Assembly (NCBI GenBank): GCA_014904985.1
Contig: MU128951.1
Location: 103,710-133,974, forward strand
Direction of reading: 5' to 3'
DNA length: 30,265 bases
DNA from: Hydnum rufescens UP504
Lineage: Eukaryota > Basidiomycota > Agaricomycetes > Cantharellales > Hydnaceae
The position numbers were made by a program, and so were the translations under genes. Under the pieces are notes generated by a model. It was not told the origin of the DNA, did no database searches, and was given only the letters and a program-made list of their open reading frames with translations. Below are positions 17,549 through 27,213 of this stretch, one piece after another; the stretch's first letter is position 1; every line of letters begins with the position of its first letter.

Positions 17549-19892
17549 CAGGTTGAAGCTCATGCCTCTGCTAGGGCAGCCCCTTCTCCTCATGAACCAC
17601 CTGTGGTCCTTGATGATGAATGGATCCAGAATCCATTTCTCCACCCCAAAGCCCATACTGCTCTTGACACCCCTGAAGCATACACACCTGCCCTGCTGGC
17701 TCAGTACATCACACACCAATGTGTAACTGAACATCTTTCTGAGTCTACTGCTTCTGCAATTCATGCAGCATTCAAACTAGCATTCATGGAAATGTGAGTG
17801 AACACAAAACCCTTTTGTGAGCATCTGATCACTAAATTCATTGGATGCTGATGGATTCATTGGACTGAAGTCCTGGAGGGAAATACACTGGCTCATGGAG
17901 ATCCCCCCAATATTCAGCACCTGAAGGGTCTGAATGCTCTGGTAACCCATGTGATGATCTTCTAGTTAGAAATGTGATGAAGTCAATCTGGAATCGGGAC
18001 CAGGTATAAGGATCCCTATGCCAGCATTCTCATGCAATGAAACTGCAGGATCTTAGGACTATATGGGAAATCAGCATGAAGCATTGCCCAGGAAATGTTG
18101 TGGATTGTGCTCTTGGAAGAGGTCTTTGCTGATTTGGAGGAGAGAGCCCTGGTCTTCAAGCATCTACTTTGGTGGGCTTTTTCATCCCTTGCATGGACCC
18201 TTTGGACATGGTATTCTAATTGATCTCTTTGATATTACCTTGAATACACTGAGTAACATTCTCTTGTCTAAACAGGAACTTTGAAACCACAAACCTCCAC
18301 TTCTCTGATTTGAATTATGATCATCAAGAAGACCATGGTGTTCCACATGTACAAATCACTCTCAGTAAATGCAAAGGCTGGCAGAAGAGAGCCCAGAAGG
18401 GGGACCCAAACCTGGAGGAGCTGTGAGGTACTGTGCTAACTGGGAATTCCTAGATACTCAAACTTGGTGAATTAAGCATTTGCATATAGGACATACATAT
18501 AACATTTACCCAAAATTGGATGAGCCCTGCATTGATGCTTACATCAATGTTCAATCTTGGCTTCATTTTCTGCAACTCTACTATTTCTCTGGCAATGATC
18601 TCCCATCATCACAATTTATCTTTCCCTCAGTGAACACTGCAACATACAATATCAATATGGATCAAGAGATGTCCAGTAATCCAGTCAATGAGATGATCAA
18701 AACATTTGCTAAAAATGCAGGTCTTATCCATGGCAACAACTCAGATATTACAACATTCACTACACATTGTTTCAGGTGGGGTGGTGCACAACATGCCTTT
18801 ATGTATGCTCCAGTTGGTGAGTGCTGGACCTTGGCTCTGTGTTGCTGGTGGGGTGGATGGGCACCTGGTGAGAGTGTCAGTTTTCTGGACACAAAGTTGT
18901 TGCCTTGTGGTGCCTGATCCACCATATCAATCCCACTAGCAAAACACACTTATGCATTACCTACTGGATGAATTGCAAACCTATGAAGAGGACTACAGTG
19001 ACATACTTGCTCCCATCCACCATGGCCAATGTGAGTCACTTGTGGGGGAGGCTGCCTCCCTCAGCTATCTCACTGCAGAAGAAAGTCATGCCTGGCTGGA
19101 TCTTGTATCTGCATGCTTGGATGCTGTCCAGACCCAACTGTCCCAACTGACACTCTCACTGAACAACCACCTGACCCAGAACCCACCAAGTATGACCACA
19201 TTCTAATATGCAAACCTTCCTTGGTACTCAATATGTTCTGCAGAACTGTCTCAGAGTGATAAGGATGAAATTATTGAATCCCTTTGATCAGAAATTCACA
19301 CAATTCTCATCAATGTTCATCAGGGTATGTGTTCTTGATTCATATATTGTGCACTGGGGAGACTAATGGTATCTCCCTCTGAAAGAGGCTGGGAATTCAA
19401 ACCCTGGTATGTTCTCCAGTTTATGCTATGTCCCCTGTCCCCAATGTAGGTTTGGTTCTTAGATCCCCAGCCAACTGAACACAAAGTGTCCAATGTCAAC
19501 CCAAACCCAACACCAATGGCACCCAAAAGACCATTACCCCCTCCCTGTGGTACTGTTCCTGATGCAGATACCTTGGACCAGTAGTTGAAGGACTGGAATG
19601 TGGCCCAGCCACCTTGTCTTACCATGGCACTGAAGGAATGGGATCCCTCATGGGTCAAGGGGGAATATAAGGCATTGCATGGTATGAAGTACCATTCATG
19701 CAAGGTGTTAGGCCAAGAGCATGAGAGGTTTGTGAATTTTCTGTGGCAAAATGTATGCTGTGGCACCCTCACTAACTAATTTTCCGGCTTAGGCTTGGTG
19801 CTGAGGAATTTGCTCAAGTGTATGCTGATGCCATCTCTACTGGACACCCCACAAAAGTCCTGAACGCCATAAATGCTGCCAATCCCATGTGA
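17549..19892 (+). pseudogene. tyrosine recombinase / phage-integrase-like protein, degraded
   Basis: A catalytic recombinase of the tyrosine family (DNA strand exchange through a tyrosyl-DNA bond), here disabled. Fragments in order: N-terminal core-binding-like helices at 17603-17797 (CVTEHLSESTASAIHAAFK); a segment from NFETTNLHFSDL to KCKGWQKRAQK at about 18281-18405; the catalytic part at 18480-18875 with TTHCFRWGGAQ; then YLLDELQTYEED from 18940; and a C-terminal tail at 19585-19892 (ALKEW...KYHSCK, ending AINAANPM-stop). HxxR is present (His 18765, Arg 18774) and the likely nucleophile Tyr is at 18958. Several expected Arg codons read Trp, Cys, His or Gln, matching CpG decay. Stops and frameshifts interrupt the N-terminal half and the tail. 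The family is common in agaricomycete genomes. Confidence 0.75.
18876..18939 (+). other. intron within the recombinase pseudogene (64 bp)
   Basis: GTCAGT donor at 18876 and CCCACTAG acceptor ending 18939, phase 0. Removing it joins WAPGES to QNTLMHYLLDEL, which aligns without a gap to the family pattern GEHxxTLMRYLLDEL. A second small candidate intron (19753-19792, GTATGC...CTAAC...TTAG) lies before the last exon, but the frame there is broken. Confidence 0.6.
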
Positions 19893-20161
19893 AAAACACA
19901 GAAGAGCAACAAGAAAATAATTGTAGAATAATCATTGATGTTGCATTTGTCTCAACCCAGTCACCCAAAAATGTATATCTAGTTAGATATTATGAGCCTT
20001 GCATCTATATACTCTCAGCCTGGTCACTTTTCCACATCATATTAGGTGTAGTGAGCATTGTATTTAACTAGGTCTTTACATGTGGAGGCCCCCAGGGGCC
20101 CCTGGAAATTTGATTGTTTATTATTATTATTATTATATTATGATTTCTATATGCATTGATA

Positions 20162-20435
20162 GGCTCACCCATACACCCAAGAAGAGCAGCCTGTGGCTGC
20201 TCTTCTTGCATGATTATCATTAGGGGGGGGGGAACCTACATTCTAGTACCACACCCCTGCTGGGGTGGGTGTGGTACCTTACAGTGCACTGGTCATGTGG
20301 ACAGCAGGGTCTGTGTGGGCTTGTGTCTGCTGTTTCATTGGGTTCACATGGGCTTCCATTCAGGGGTCAATATGCATGGGGGAGGGACTCACCTTATATA
20401 CTACCACCACCCACTGCACCAGGTGTGTGGTTCCT
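20162..20435 (-). repeat. minus-strand cassette remnants right of the recombinase segment
   Basis: Hairpin AAGAAGAGCAGCC/GGCTGCTCTTCTT at 20178-20209 and palindrome at 20249-20277, with the intervening donor eroded. A second palindrome at 20402-20432 has a good donor AAG|GTGAGT at 20392 reading leftward, but the hairpin normally found downstream is missing. 20162-20206 is the inverted counterpart of 17126-17172. Confidence 0.6.
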
Positions 20436-20493
20436 GAGGCCCTCATTTGGTACATACTCATTTGGCATGTTTGTTAGAAATCAAGAGTCACAT

Positions 20494-21846
20494 TGTAAGC
20501 AGGAAATCAAGAGTCAAATCCAACCACAGTCCACAATATGGAAATGGGGATGAAGAGAGGGGATCACAGAATCAATCTGAGCATTCAGGTCCTTAGGAAG
20601 GAATGGTCTTTAGATGGAGGAATGGGACTGTCTTGATAGAGTCTATCTAAACAGTGGATGAAGAGATCAAATCACACCCTAAGTCCTCCTCTTGAGAACC
20701 TATCAAAAGCATGATAAGTAGTGGTTGTGTTGTGGAGCTTACCCTTGGACCAGTGGCAGTTTCTCAAGCCTTCAAAACTGGGGGTGAGGGGAAAGATGAT
20801 AGAAATTCACATCTCCTGCACTTTATATACATCACACAAAAATGCTATGGTAACCAGCGGAAAGGTGGGATTAAGGCAAAAATGATGGAAAAGAAATAAA
20901 GTCAAAATCTTCAAAACTGAAGGAGATATTCCAATATCAAGTCAGGATCGGGGAATATGGCTTAACCAAGGTATTCCTCCTCTCCTACTGAACAAAATCC
21001 CTTGGGGAAAAGTGGAACTGGTCTCCCTAAATATACCCTCCATCAGACATAGGGTTCTGGAACCATAATTGCCTTTAGTAATCAGAAAGGTGGAGGTAAA
21101 AGTAAAATGAGACATGGGGAGACTAAATTACAGAAAGCCAAGTTCTAATCCATTCATTTTCCCCTTGGTACCATTCAATGTGGATTGTCAGCTTCTTCCT
21201 AGCATGGTTGTTGCTAACAAATTGGATCAAAACCAGTGGAGATATTCACGAAATACTGAAGGATAGTGTGATGTACAAGGTCAAATCAATCTGGAAGGTG
21301 AAATTCACATCCAATAGATGCTTGTTTGGTACCATTAGATAGGTATTGATCCTTGCTTTCTGGGCACTATTTTTTCGAGTCAATCTAATCAAAACTGAGG
21401 GAGATATTTTGCAGTTGCTCCTTGAGAGTGTTGCAATAGCCCCTATTTGACATGTGACTAATCTGGGAGTTGAATCCAAAGGATTAGGCAATCCTGATTA
21501 AGTAATTGGGATGGTATATCACCCCTAAGACTATGCCACAGTATGATGGCTTGAGCATCAATGAAGAGGGCAAGTTGAATTGCCTTGGTCACAATTGGCT
21601 GGACCTGAGATAAAAACAAATACAAGTGGTCTGTTGAGGACCTGGATATGGACAACTAAATGTCTCATATACAAGATGGAGGAAAAATGAGTGGGCCATG
21701 GTTTTTGAATGAGGGGAATCCATGCCATTTAATAATCAAAGGAATACAAAAATGGTGGAGGCAGAAATTGAATATATTGGATTCATTTGAGGAGGTAGTT
21801 GGGTGGTGATGTGAATTCTATGTGGTGGAGGTTTATCCCTCCAACA
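20494..21846 (-). mobile_element. long LTR, copy 2 (1.35 kb)
   Basis: On the minus strand it starts TGTTGGAGGGATAAACC at 21846 and ends TTTCCTGCTTACA at 20494. It shares with copy 1 CCACATAGA(A/G)TTC near the start, CAATTCAACTTGCCCT, the CTGAGGGAGATATT-type modules, and TGAAGxTTTTGACTT near the end. It is shorter through deletions. The minus frame 21655-21458 lies within and shows AIQLAL as in copy 1. Confidence 0.65.
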
Positions 21847-21847
21847 A

Positions 21848-22216
21848 TGTATATAGCTTAGTCATCAGCTTAGTCATTTCCCCTTTTGGGTAGCCTCCTC
21901 TTTTTGGCAACCACTATATAGTTGCAGTATTCCCCAATGGCTTTCCTTAGTCCTCTTATACAAGACTGAGGTAAGCTGACCCCCATTAGTATTCTACCCA
22001 TGGTCTAATACTTATCCTGTATATAGCCTATTTTCCTAGGTATTATATACTTGACTTAGTCCTCTTATATGAGACTGAGCCTATTTTCCTAGTCTTCTGA
22101 TAATGTTGCTGTCTGGACCCTTGCTGTACTTGGATTGATTCTGTGGCCCCCTCTCTTAGTTCTTGACTCAACATAGCCAACTGTAGCTGGATTGACTTGA
22201 TCTTTTCCTGCTTACA
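21848..22216 (+). mobile_element. solo LTR-like segment, 369 bp
   Basis: Starts TGTATATAGC and ends TTTTCCTGCTTACA. The last ~85 bases (GATTGATTCTGTGG...CTTACA) match the 3' end of copy 2, so it shares the U5 end but not the body. It contains several GTCCTCTTATA(C/T)(A/G)AGACTGAG repeats (about 21950, 22062). It separates copy 2 from a fragment that begins again with TGTTGGAGGG. Confidence 0.5.
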
Positions 22217-22351
22217 ACAGAAACTTGGATTGATGAGTGGTAAAGGAAAGAGACACATTGGATGGAATAATTGGGAACAAATTTGATTCATTTGAAGGTA
22301 CAAATGGTCACAGATACAAATTGTGTGTTATAGGGATTTATCCCTCCAACA
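22217..22351 (-). mobile_element. LTR 5' fragment, minus strand
   Basis: Begins TGTTGGAGGGATAAATCC at 22351 reading leftward, the same start as the LTR copies at 6500 and 21846. Only about 135 bases remain before the 369-bp segment interrupts it. Confidence 0.5.
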
Positions 22352-22728
22352 TCACTACCTGATGGGAATCTAGCCACAACACCATGAAACTTTGGTGAGA
22401 GGGGAAAACAATTCTAGGGTAGTTGAAAATTACTCACAATTTAATTCCATATGTTTTACAGAAAGCACAGGCAGCACAATAAGTGCCACCACAAGTGAAG
22501 GCATTAATAGAGAATCCCACTTTCAAGATGATTGGCTAGATATTACAGGAGGAATCATCATTTTACTGGAATTCCCTGTCCTCCCCCATCCTTCTCCTCC
22601 ATTGTACATAGGCACACACTCCTCCCTTCATTATCCTTGAACATTCAACAAAACTCCACAGCCTTCACCCTTTCAATGAGCCCAAGTGCATTGGCCAAAT
22701 CTTTGAGGAGCCCATACATATGCTGGAT
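22352..22728. other. unassigned spacer
   Basis: It would be internal to an LTR element if the 22351 start is a 3' LTR on the minus strand, but I see no reverse transcriptase, RNase H or integrase motif. Open frames at 22392-22640 and 22532-22735 are unremarkable. Confidence 0.4.
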
Positions 22729-23015
22729 TACATAATTCTGGAAGCAAATATGGCAATTTCTGCATGTTCCATGAACATGCTTGCCAGAGTCTGGCATCAC
22801 ATGATCCAGAAGCAAATGTGGCAATTCCCACATGTTCCACAAACATGCTCAGGCACATGACTCTGGAAGCAAATCTGGCAATTTCCACATGTTGCAGGAA
22901 CATGCTCACAGAAGTCTTGCAACATGACTCTGGAAGCAAATCTGGAAATTTCTGCATATTGCATGAACATGCTCAGAGTCTAGCTGCATGATTCTGGAAT
23001 CAAATCCAACAAATT
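22729..23015. repeat. ~57-66-bp tandem repeat, about 4.3 copies
   Basis: Each unit runs CATGA(C/T)TCTGGAAGCAAAT, then TGGCAATTTC, a CATGTT...AACATG inverted repeat, and a GAGTC-like tail. Starts are near 22731, 22799, 22857, 22923 and 22987. Spacing varies, and open frames on both strands follow the repeat. Confidence 0.8.
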
Positions 23016-24260
23016 ACTTGGTTCCAAATCTTGCAGTTTGCATGACCTTAATGGGGTTACTTCCTCTAGGAATAAAGCACATGGCCTGGAAACTTGTACA
23101 CACCTGATGGGGTCAAAAGCTATGGAACACACCTTTAAAAGGCTTCCAATTTCAAGCCTTTGTTCATATCCTTCCCCTTGGAATCATCCCCCCTGGAAAA
23201 CCTTTGGGACCCCTTCCACTCCTTCACCCAATTCTCCCTGAGTTCTCCACCTATTGCCATGTACCTATACTCCACAGAAAGCTATGCTTTCCATCTCCAT
23301 ATTCCCCATAATTTCAGCATGGTGGGATAAATATTTCAAGCTTGGCAGTAGCATCTTTAAATGGGTCCCCTTCTGGCACCAGTTTCCCCATATCTCCCCC
23401 AATTCATGACCAAGTCAGATGATCCCAGACATAATGGATATATATAGTCTGGACCTTCCATAATTCATTGACTTTGGAGATTCTGGGGTCAACCACTAAG
23501 GAGGAAAGACATACTCTTCTCCCCACCTGAGCTCTTGGGAGGCCTCCTTCCAATTTGCTTGCATCTCCCTCAATTCTTCATGGATTTGAATGATTTTAAT
23601 TTCCATGGCCACACCAGATCAAGGCCTTTAACAAATAAATTTTTTTCAAAAATTTGGAGTTATTATTGCAGACTGGCCACAGGATCTTTTGTCTCTTTCT
23701 CCCTTGCTTGGACTCTCCACCAATTCTGTGATATCTCCCTCAGTTTGGATCCAATATACAAGATCTAAATTTTAATGGCTTCCTACACTTATTGGCCTCC
23801 TAGATTTTATTGGTCCAAAAGTGGAATATAGTCTTTCTCTTTCAAAATTTTGTTTCCACCATTGGCCATCCCCAATTCTTGGACTGTAAAGCTAGTGCTT
23901 GGGTCCATGAACTTCAAGATCCCTCCTCTGGATCTCTATTCCCACTCATACTCCTATATTCTAAATCCCTCCCAAATGGTGCCATGTGACATCTCACAAC
24001 CCCCACTCTCCATAAGCCCCTTCCAATCATATTCCACCCATCAGACCCCAGATACCAACATTTATCCCAGCTCTATGGATATATACCCTGGGAAACATTT
24101 CTTTTGGTGTGGAAGAAAATCAACACCAAAAAAATGGGGGGCAGTAGGGGGTACCTACTGGTGTGAGGGGCCAAAGGAAAGAAAGGAATTGGCCTAGTGG
24201 CCTCTAGGATGGGAATATGACTATGGACCTCTAGCTGCAAGGTAGACTTAGGCTAGAAGG
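23016..24260. other. unassigned pyrimidine-rich DNA
   Basis: Long CT-rich stretches (CCCCTTCCACTCCTTCACCC type) with scattered ATCTCCCTCA(A/G)TTC words near 23393, 23565 and 23730, perhaps a decayed dispersed repeat. No recognisable protein; the 115-codon frame at 23850-24197 has no domain I know. Confidence 0.4.
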
Positions 24261-24266
24261 AACATC

Positions 24267-24830
24267 ATGCAGGCATTGGCCTCTTCAGGCCATGTGGTCT
24301 TGGCCTCTCTAGGGACCTCTCTTGTGGCCATGGCCATGGCCACAGCACTAGCCCTCCCCAGAGCCTCACCTAAGCTGTGGCTGCTGCCTCTGTATCTCTG
24401 TGGCCCATCATTATGGCAGGCACAGCCACTTCCACCAGATACAGTGGCCTTTCTGCAGCCCAGCTCCCTTGGTGTTACAGCTAGCCCCTAGGCCATGGAC
24501 AACTACTTAGTCCTCCTTATGCAGTCCAGCCCTTATGGCATCTTGGCCTTCCCCCCCTGGTCTTGTGTTGTGGCCCAGCTTTCCCCTGCAGCCTCACCTA
24601 TCCCTATTGCCTGTCATGGAAGCTGAACCTGTCCCAGTGGCCCCTGCCACAGCCTGGCCTCTTGCTGTGGGCATGCTCCCTGTGGCTTGGCCTAGAAGCC
24701 ACATCTGTCTCTATGGCCCCTCCTTGTGTCATAGCCTTGCCCTTCCCTGTGGCCTGATCCTTCCCTGTGGCTCAGTCCCACCTTGTGGCCTTGTCTTGCC
24801 CTGATGCTCTTCCAGGGTTTGGCCTCCCCC
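24267..24830. repeat. low-complexity (C)TGTGGCC(T)-rich region
   Basis: Irregular repetition of TGTGGCC, CTTGCCCTG and CCATGGCC words gives Ala/Leu/Pro-rich frames at 24267-24491 and 24535-24804. The composition suggests a decayed minisatellite, not a gene. Confidence 0.5.
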
Positions 24831-24900
24831 TGCTCAGCCTTCCTCTACATATAGGCTGTGGGACATTACAGCCTGCTGGCTAATGGCAATCCTTAGTCCC

Positions 24901-24938
24901 ACCAAAGACTTTGCCCACCCACCCACCCAGTCTTTGGT
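24901..24938. repeat. hairpin ACCAAAGACT/AGTCTTTGGT
   Basis: A perfect 10-bp stem with an 18-base C-rich loop. Isolated; no adjacent gene is apparent. The DNA from here to 25390 is otherwise unassigned. Confidence 0.6.
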
Positions 24939-25390
24939 GTCTTACCCAACACTATCCAATGCCATCAAGCCTGAGGGGCAGTAGCCATGATATTGAAGGA
25001 TCCTAGTGTTGGAGTGGGGAGGAAAAGCCTATTTTAGGAGGGCGGAAAATGCCCAAACTATATACATGAATGTATTAGGTAATCAGGTGCAGTTTGTCAT
25101 CCCCAACACCTAGAGGCTTGAAGACATTTGGATAAGGCCACAACTCTCCCTCTTCCTCTTCTGTGGTTTCCCTCCCTCTTCCCTGCCACTTTCTTTTGGT
25201 TGATTTCTTCTTCCCAGATTCAAAGGTGACAAATCATTGTTTTAAAAGTCCAAAGCTTGGAACTGGATTATAAACCCTCACTGAATCCTGCCTTTGCTTT
25301 TCTCTAAAATTTCCACATTCCTTCTGCTTTATCCACCTTCTTATGCCCAGGTGTTCAGTTGAGACTTTTGGAGTCCAAACTGGGGGGCAC

Positions 25391-25595
25391 TGTAATATAG
25401 TATATTATGTAATTTAGTTCAGACTCAAAAGTCATGTATATACAGCAGATTCCAGAGAATCAACAATACTCTTTTCCTGGATCTTCATCACCTAGTGAGA
25501 AGCTGTGAAACCTCTGCCTCTGTGTCTATTCTTCTACTAGTCTATCTGGTTGGCCTGTCTAGAGCCATTAGTACTAGGGGGGAACTATCCCACAA
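25391..25595 (+). mobile_element. possible short LTR (about 205 bp)
   Basis: Starts TGTAATATAGTATATTATG, preceded by a G-run (CTGGGGGGCAC) like a polypurine tract, and ends ACTATCCCACA. It interrupts the long-LTR copy 3, whose sequence resumes at AATACCACAC. No matching target duplication, so this is tentative. Confidence 0.35.
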
Positions 25596-26239
25596 ATACC
25601 ACACTGTAAGGTCCTAGTCTTTAGGCCTTGACCAAAGTGCAGCAGAGTCAAGCTAGTCAAGTAGAATTCACCCTGAGAGCCAGTAGCAATACTTCAATGC
25701 TTCAAACTGGGGAGGAGGAAGACTATTCAATTCTGAGCACTATTGGCTTAATATACAATATGGTCATGGGATGAAGTATCTGATGCAAGCAGAAGGTTAG
25801 GGTAAATAGACAGAAAAAGGAATTAAGTCAAAAGCTTCAAAACTGACTGAGATATTCCATTTTTAAGTTGGATAGGGGGGATTGGATGAGATCAAGCTTT
25901 CCCACTGTATCCAATGGAACAATTCCCTTAAGGAGTGGTGGAATAAATCATCCTAAGCATTGGTGTCCAGACTTGGGATTTCCAGGTAATATCTGATATT
26001 TCAAACTTGGGAGAAGAAGCAAATTCCCTCTGAGACATGGGGAAACCTAAGTCTAGAACACTGGGTTCTTTGTAATTCAGGACGATCTTGGTATCCTTAG
26101 ATAGCTATCTTTAATACAGTTCTGGGAATTGTAGTTTCAAGTTGATCTGATCAAAACTGACAGAGAAATTCATGAAATACTCCTTAAGGGGTATGAATCA
26201 GGTGGTAAAATCATTCCAGGAGCTTCAATTATTATCTGT
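25596..26239 (-). mobile_element. long LTR, copy 3 (fragment)
   Basis: On the minus strand it is colinear with about 7200-7865 of copy 1: CTTTTGACTT(A/G)ATTCCTTTTTC, GTATATTAAGC, CTTCC(C/T)CCTCCCCAGT(C/T)TGAAGCA and TAGGACCTTA(C/G)AGTGTGG occur in both. The right end is cut by the LTR starting at 26240. Confidence 0.7.
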
Positions 26240-27069
26240 TGTAGAAGGAATAACTGGCTAGTATCTGAAAATGCGAGTTTGGAAGTGCTCTAACCTTAAA
26301 CCTCGATCAATGATCTGTTGGAGTGTTTAGGACAACTTTATCATGCTACAGCCCAAAGATATCAAGGAAACTCAGTTGAAATAACTCCATTCAACAAACA
26401 AAATAAAAAGTTTTCTACATGTCAAAAAATATGCTTATGTAACCAAGATTTGTAATCAAAAACCCAGACTCAAAAGTATGACAAAGCTATTTGTATGACT
26501 AAGCAAAAGATATGACTCAGCCTGATTTAGTCATCCAAACGTCCCACAACTGCGCCATTCCAAACATCACACAGACTTTGGTGCAGAAAAGTACACAGAC
26601 ATCCAAAAATACATATAAGGAATCAAATTTTGTAGTTTTAGGTAGCTTTTAGATAAGACTCCCCTCGAAATAAAGTAGTTACAGACGAGAAATTCAAGTG
26701 GCCAAGTAACTGAAAGGCGTACTCAGAGCAACAATGAGAAGTTGTAGATAGTTGTAGGACCCTCAGTGTAGGTGTGCTAGACATCTAAGCCCTGAATCAT
26801 ACGATAATAGGTTCAAGCCCATAAAAAGTTTAAAATCAGAAATAGCTTCTAAGTTTCAATTCAACAATCATGATACAAGTAGTCCAGCTAGAGTCAGAAA
26901 CATTACATCATATCAGAGTCATCCATACCATTTCTATACCTAGTAAGCCAATCAACCCATTGAGACTAACCTGAGCCCCTCCCATACCTTTTCATTCCCA
27001 ATTCCTATAACCTTAGCCAACATCTGGTGGTGTTAGTAATTTCTGCAGAGCGATAAAGCATCTTCTACA
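26240..27069 (+). mobile_element. 5' LTR of a Ty3-type element (830 bp)
   Basis: Bounded by the perfect inverted octamers TGTAGAAG (26240-26247) and CTTCTACA (27062-27069), with TG...CA termini. The PBS follows within three bases and gag about 145 bp later. It retains CpGs, unlike the cassette arrays, and sits inside the older LTR copy 3, so it inserted later. Confidence 0.7.
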
Positions 27070-27071
27070 AT

Positions 27072-27089
27072 TGGTGGTCCTTACAGGGG
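27072..27089 (+). promoter_or_regulatory. putative primer-binding site
   Basis: TGGTGGTCCTTACAGGGG starts two bases after the LTR end. TGG complements the CCA tail of a tRNA, as expected for tRNA-primed reverse transcription. The particular tRNA was not identified. Confidence 0.5.
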
Positions 27090-27213
27090 GATTCAATTCA
27101 AAAACTCAGTCAACCTTTTGTCAACTAGAACCTCTAGAATCTTCCAGAACCTATCCTCCATTTCCTTCCTTCCAAACACACTCCAAGTACACTCTTAGAC
27201 TCACATACCTACT

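Larger units (their letters stand above)
17200..20105 (+). mobile_element. segment carrying the tyrosine-recombinase gene (Crypton-like or similar)
   Basis: Near each border is a GC-rich palindrome (CTGGGGCCCCAGGG at about 17205-17218; CCCCCAGGGGCCCCTGG at about 20089-20105). The 13-mer ATATCTAGTTAGA occurs in direct orientation at 17222-17234 and 19975-19987. These may mark element ends, but the exact boundaries are unproven. Outside lie cassette hairpin remnants facing each other: left 17126-17172, right 20162-20206 inverted. Confidence 0.4.

Noticed and set aside
24267..24804. Ala/Pro/Leu-rich secreted protein
   Set aside because: The frames follow a low-complexity TGTGGCC-type repeat and lack a convincing signal peptide, intron structure or homology.
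25391..27069. A single 1.68-kb LTR from TGTAATATAG to CTTCTACA
   Set aside because: The part 25596-26239 is a minus-strand copy of another LTR family, and the perfect TGTAGAAG/CTTCTACA pair gives a better boundary at 26240.
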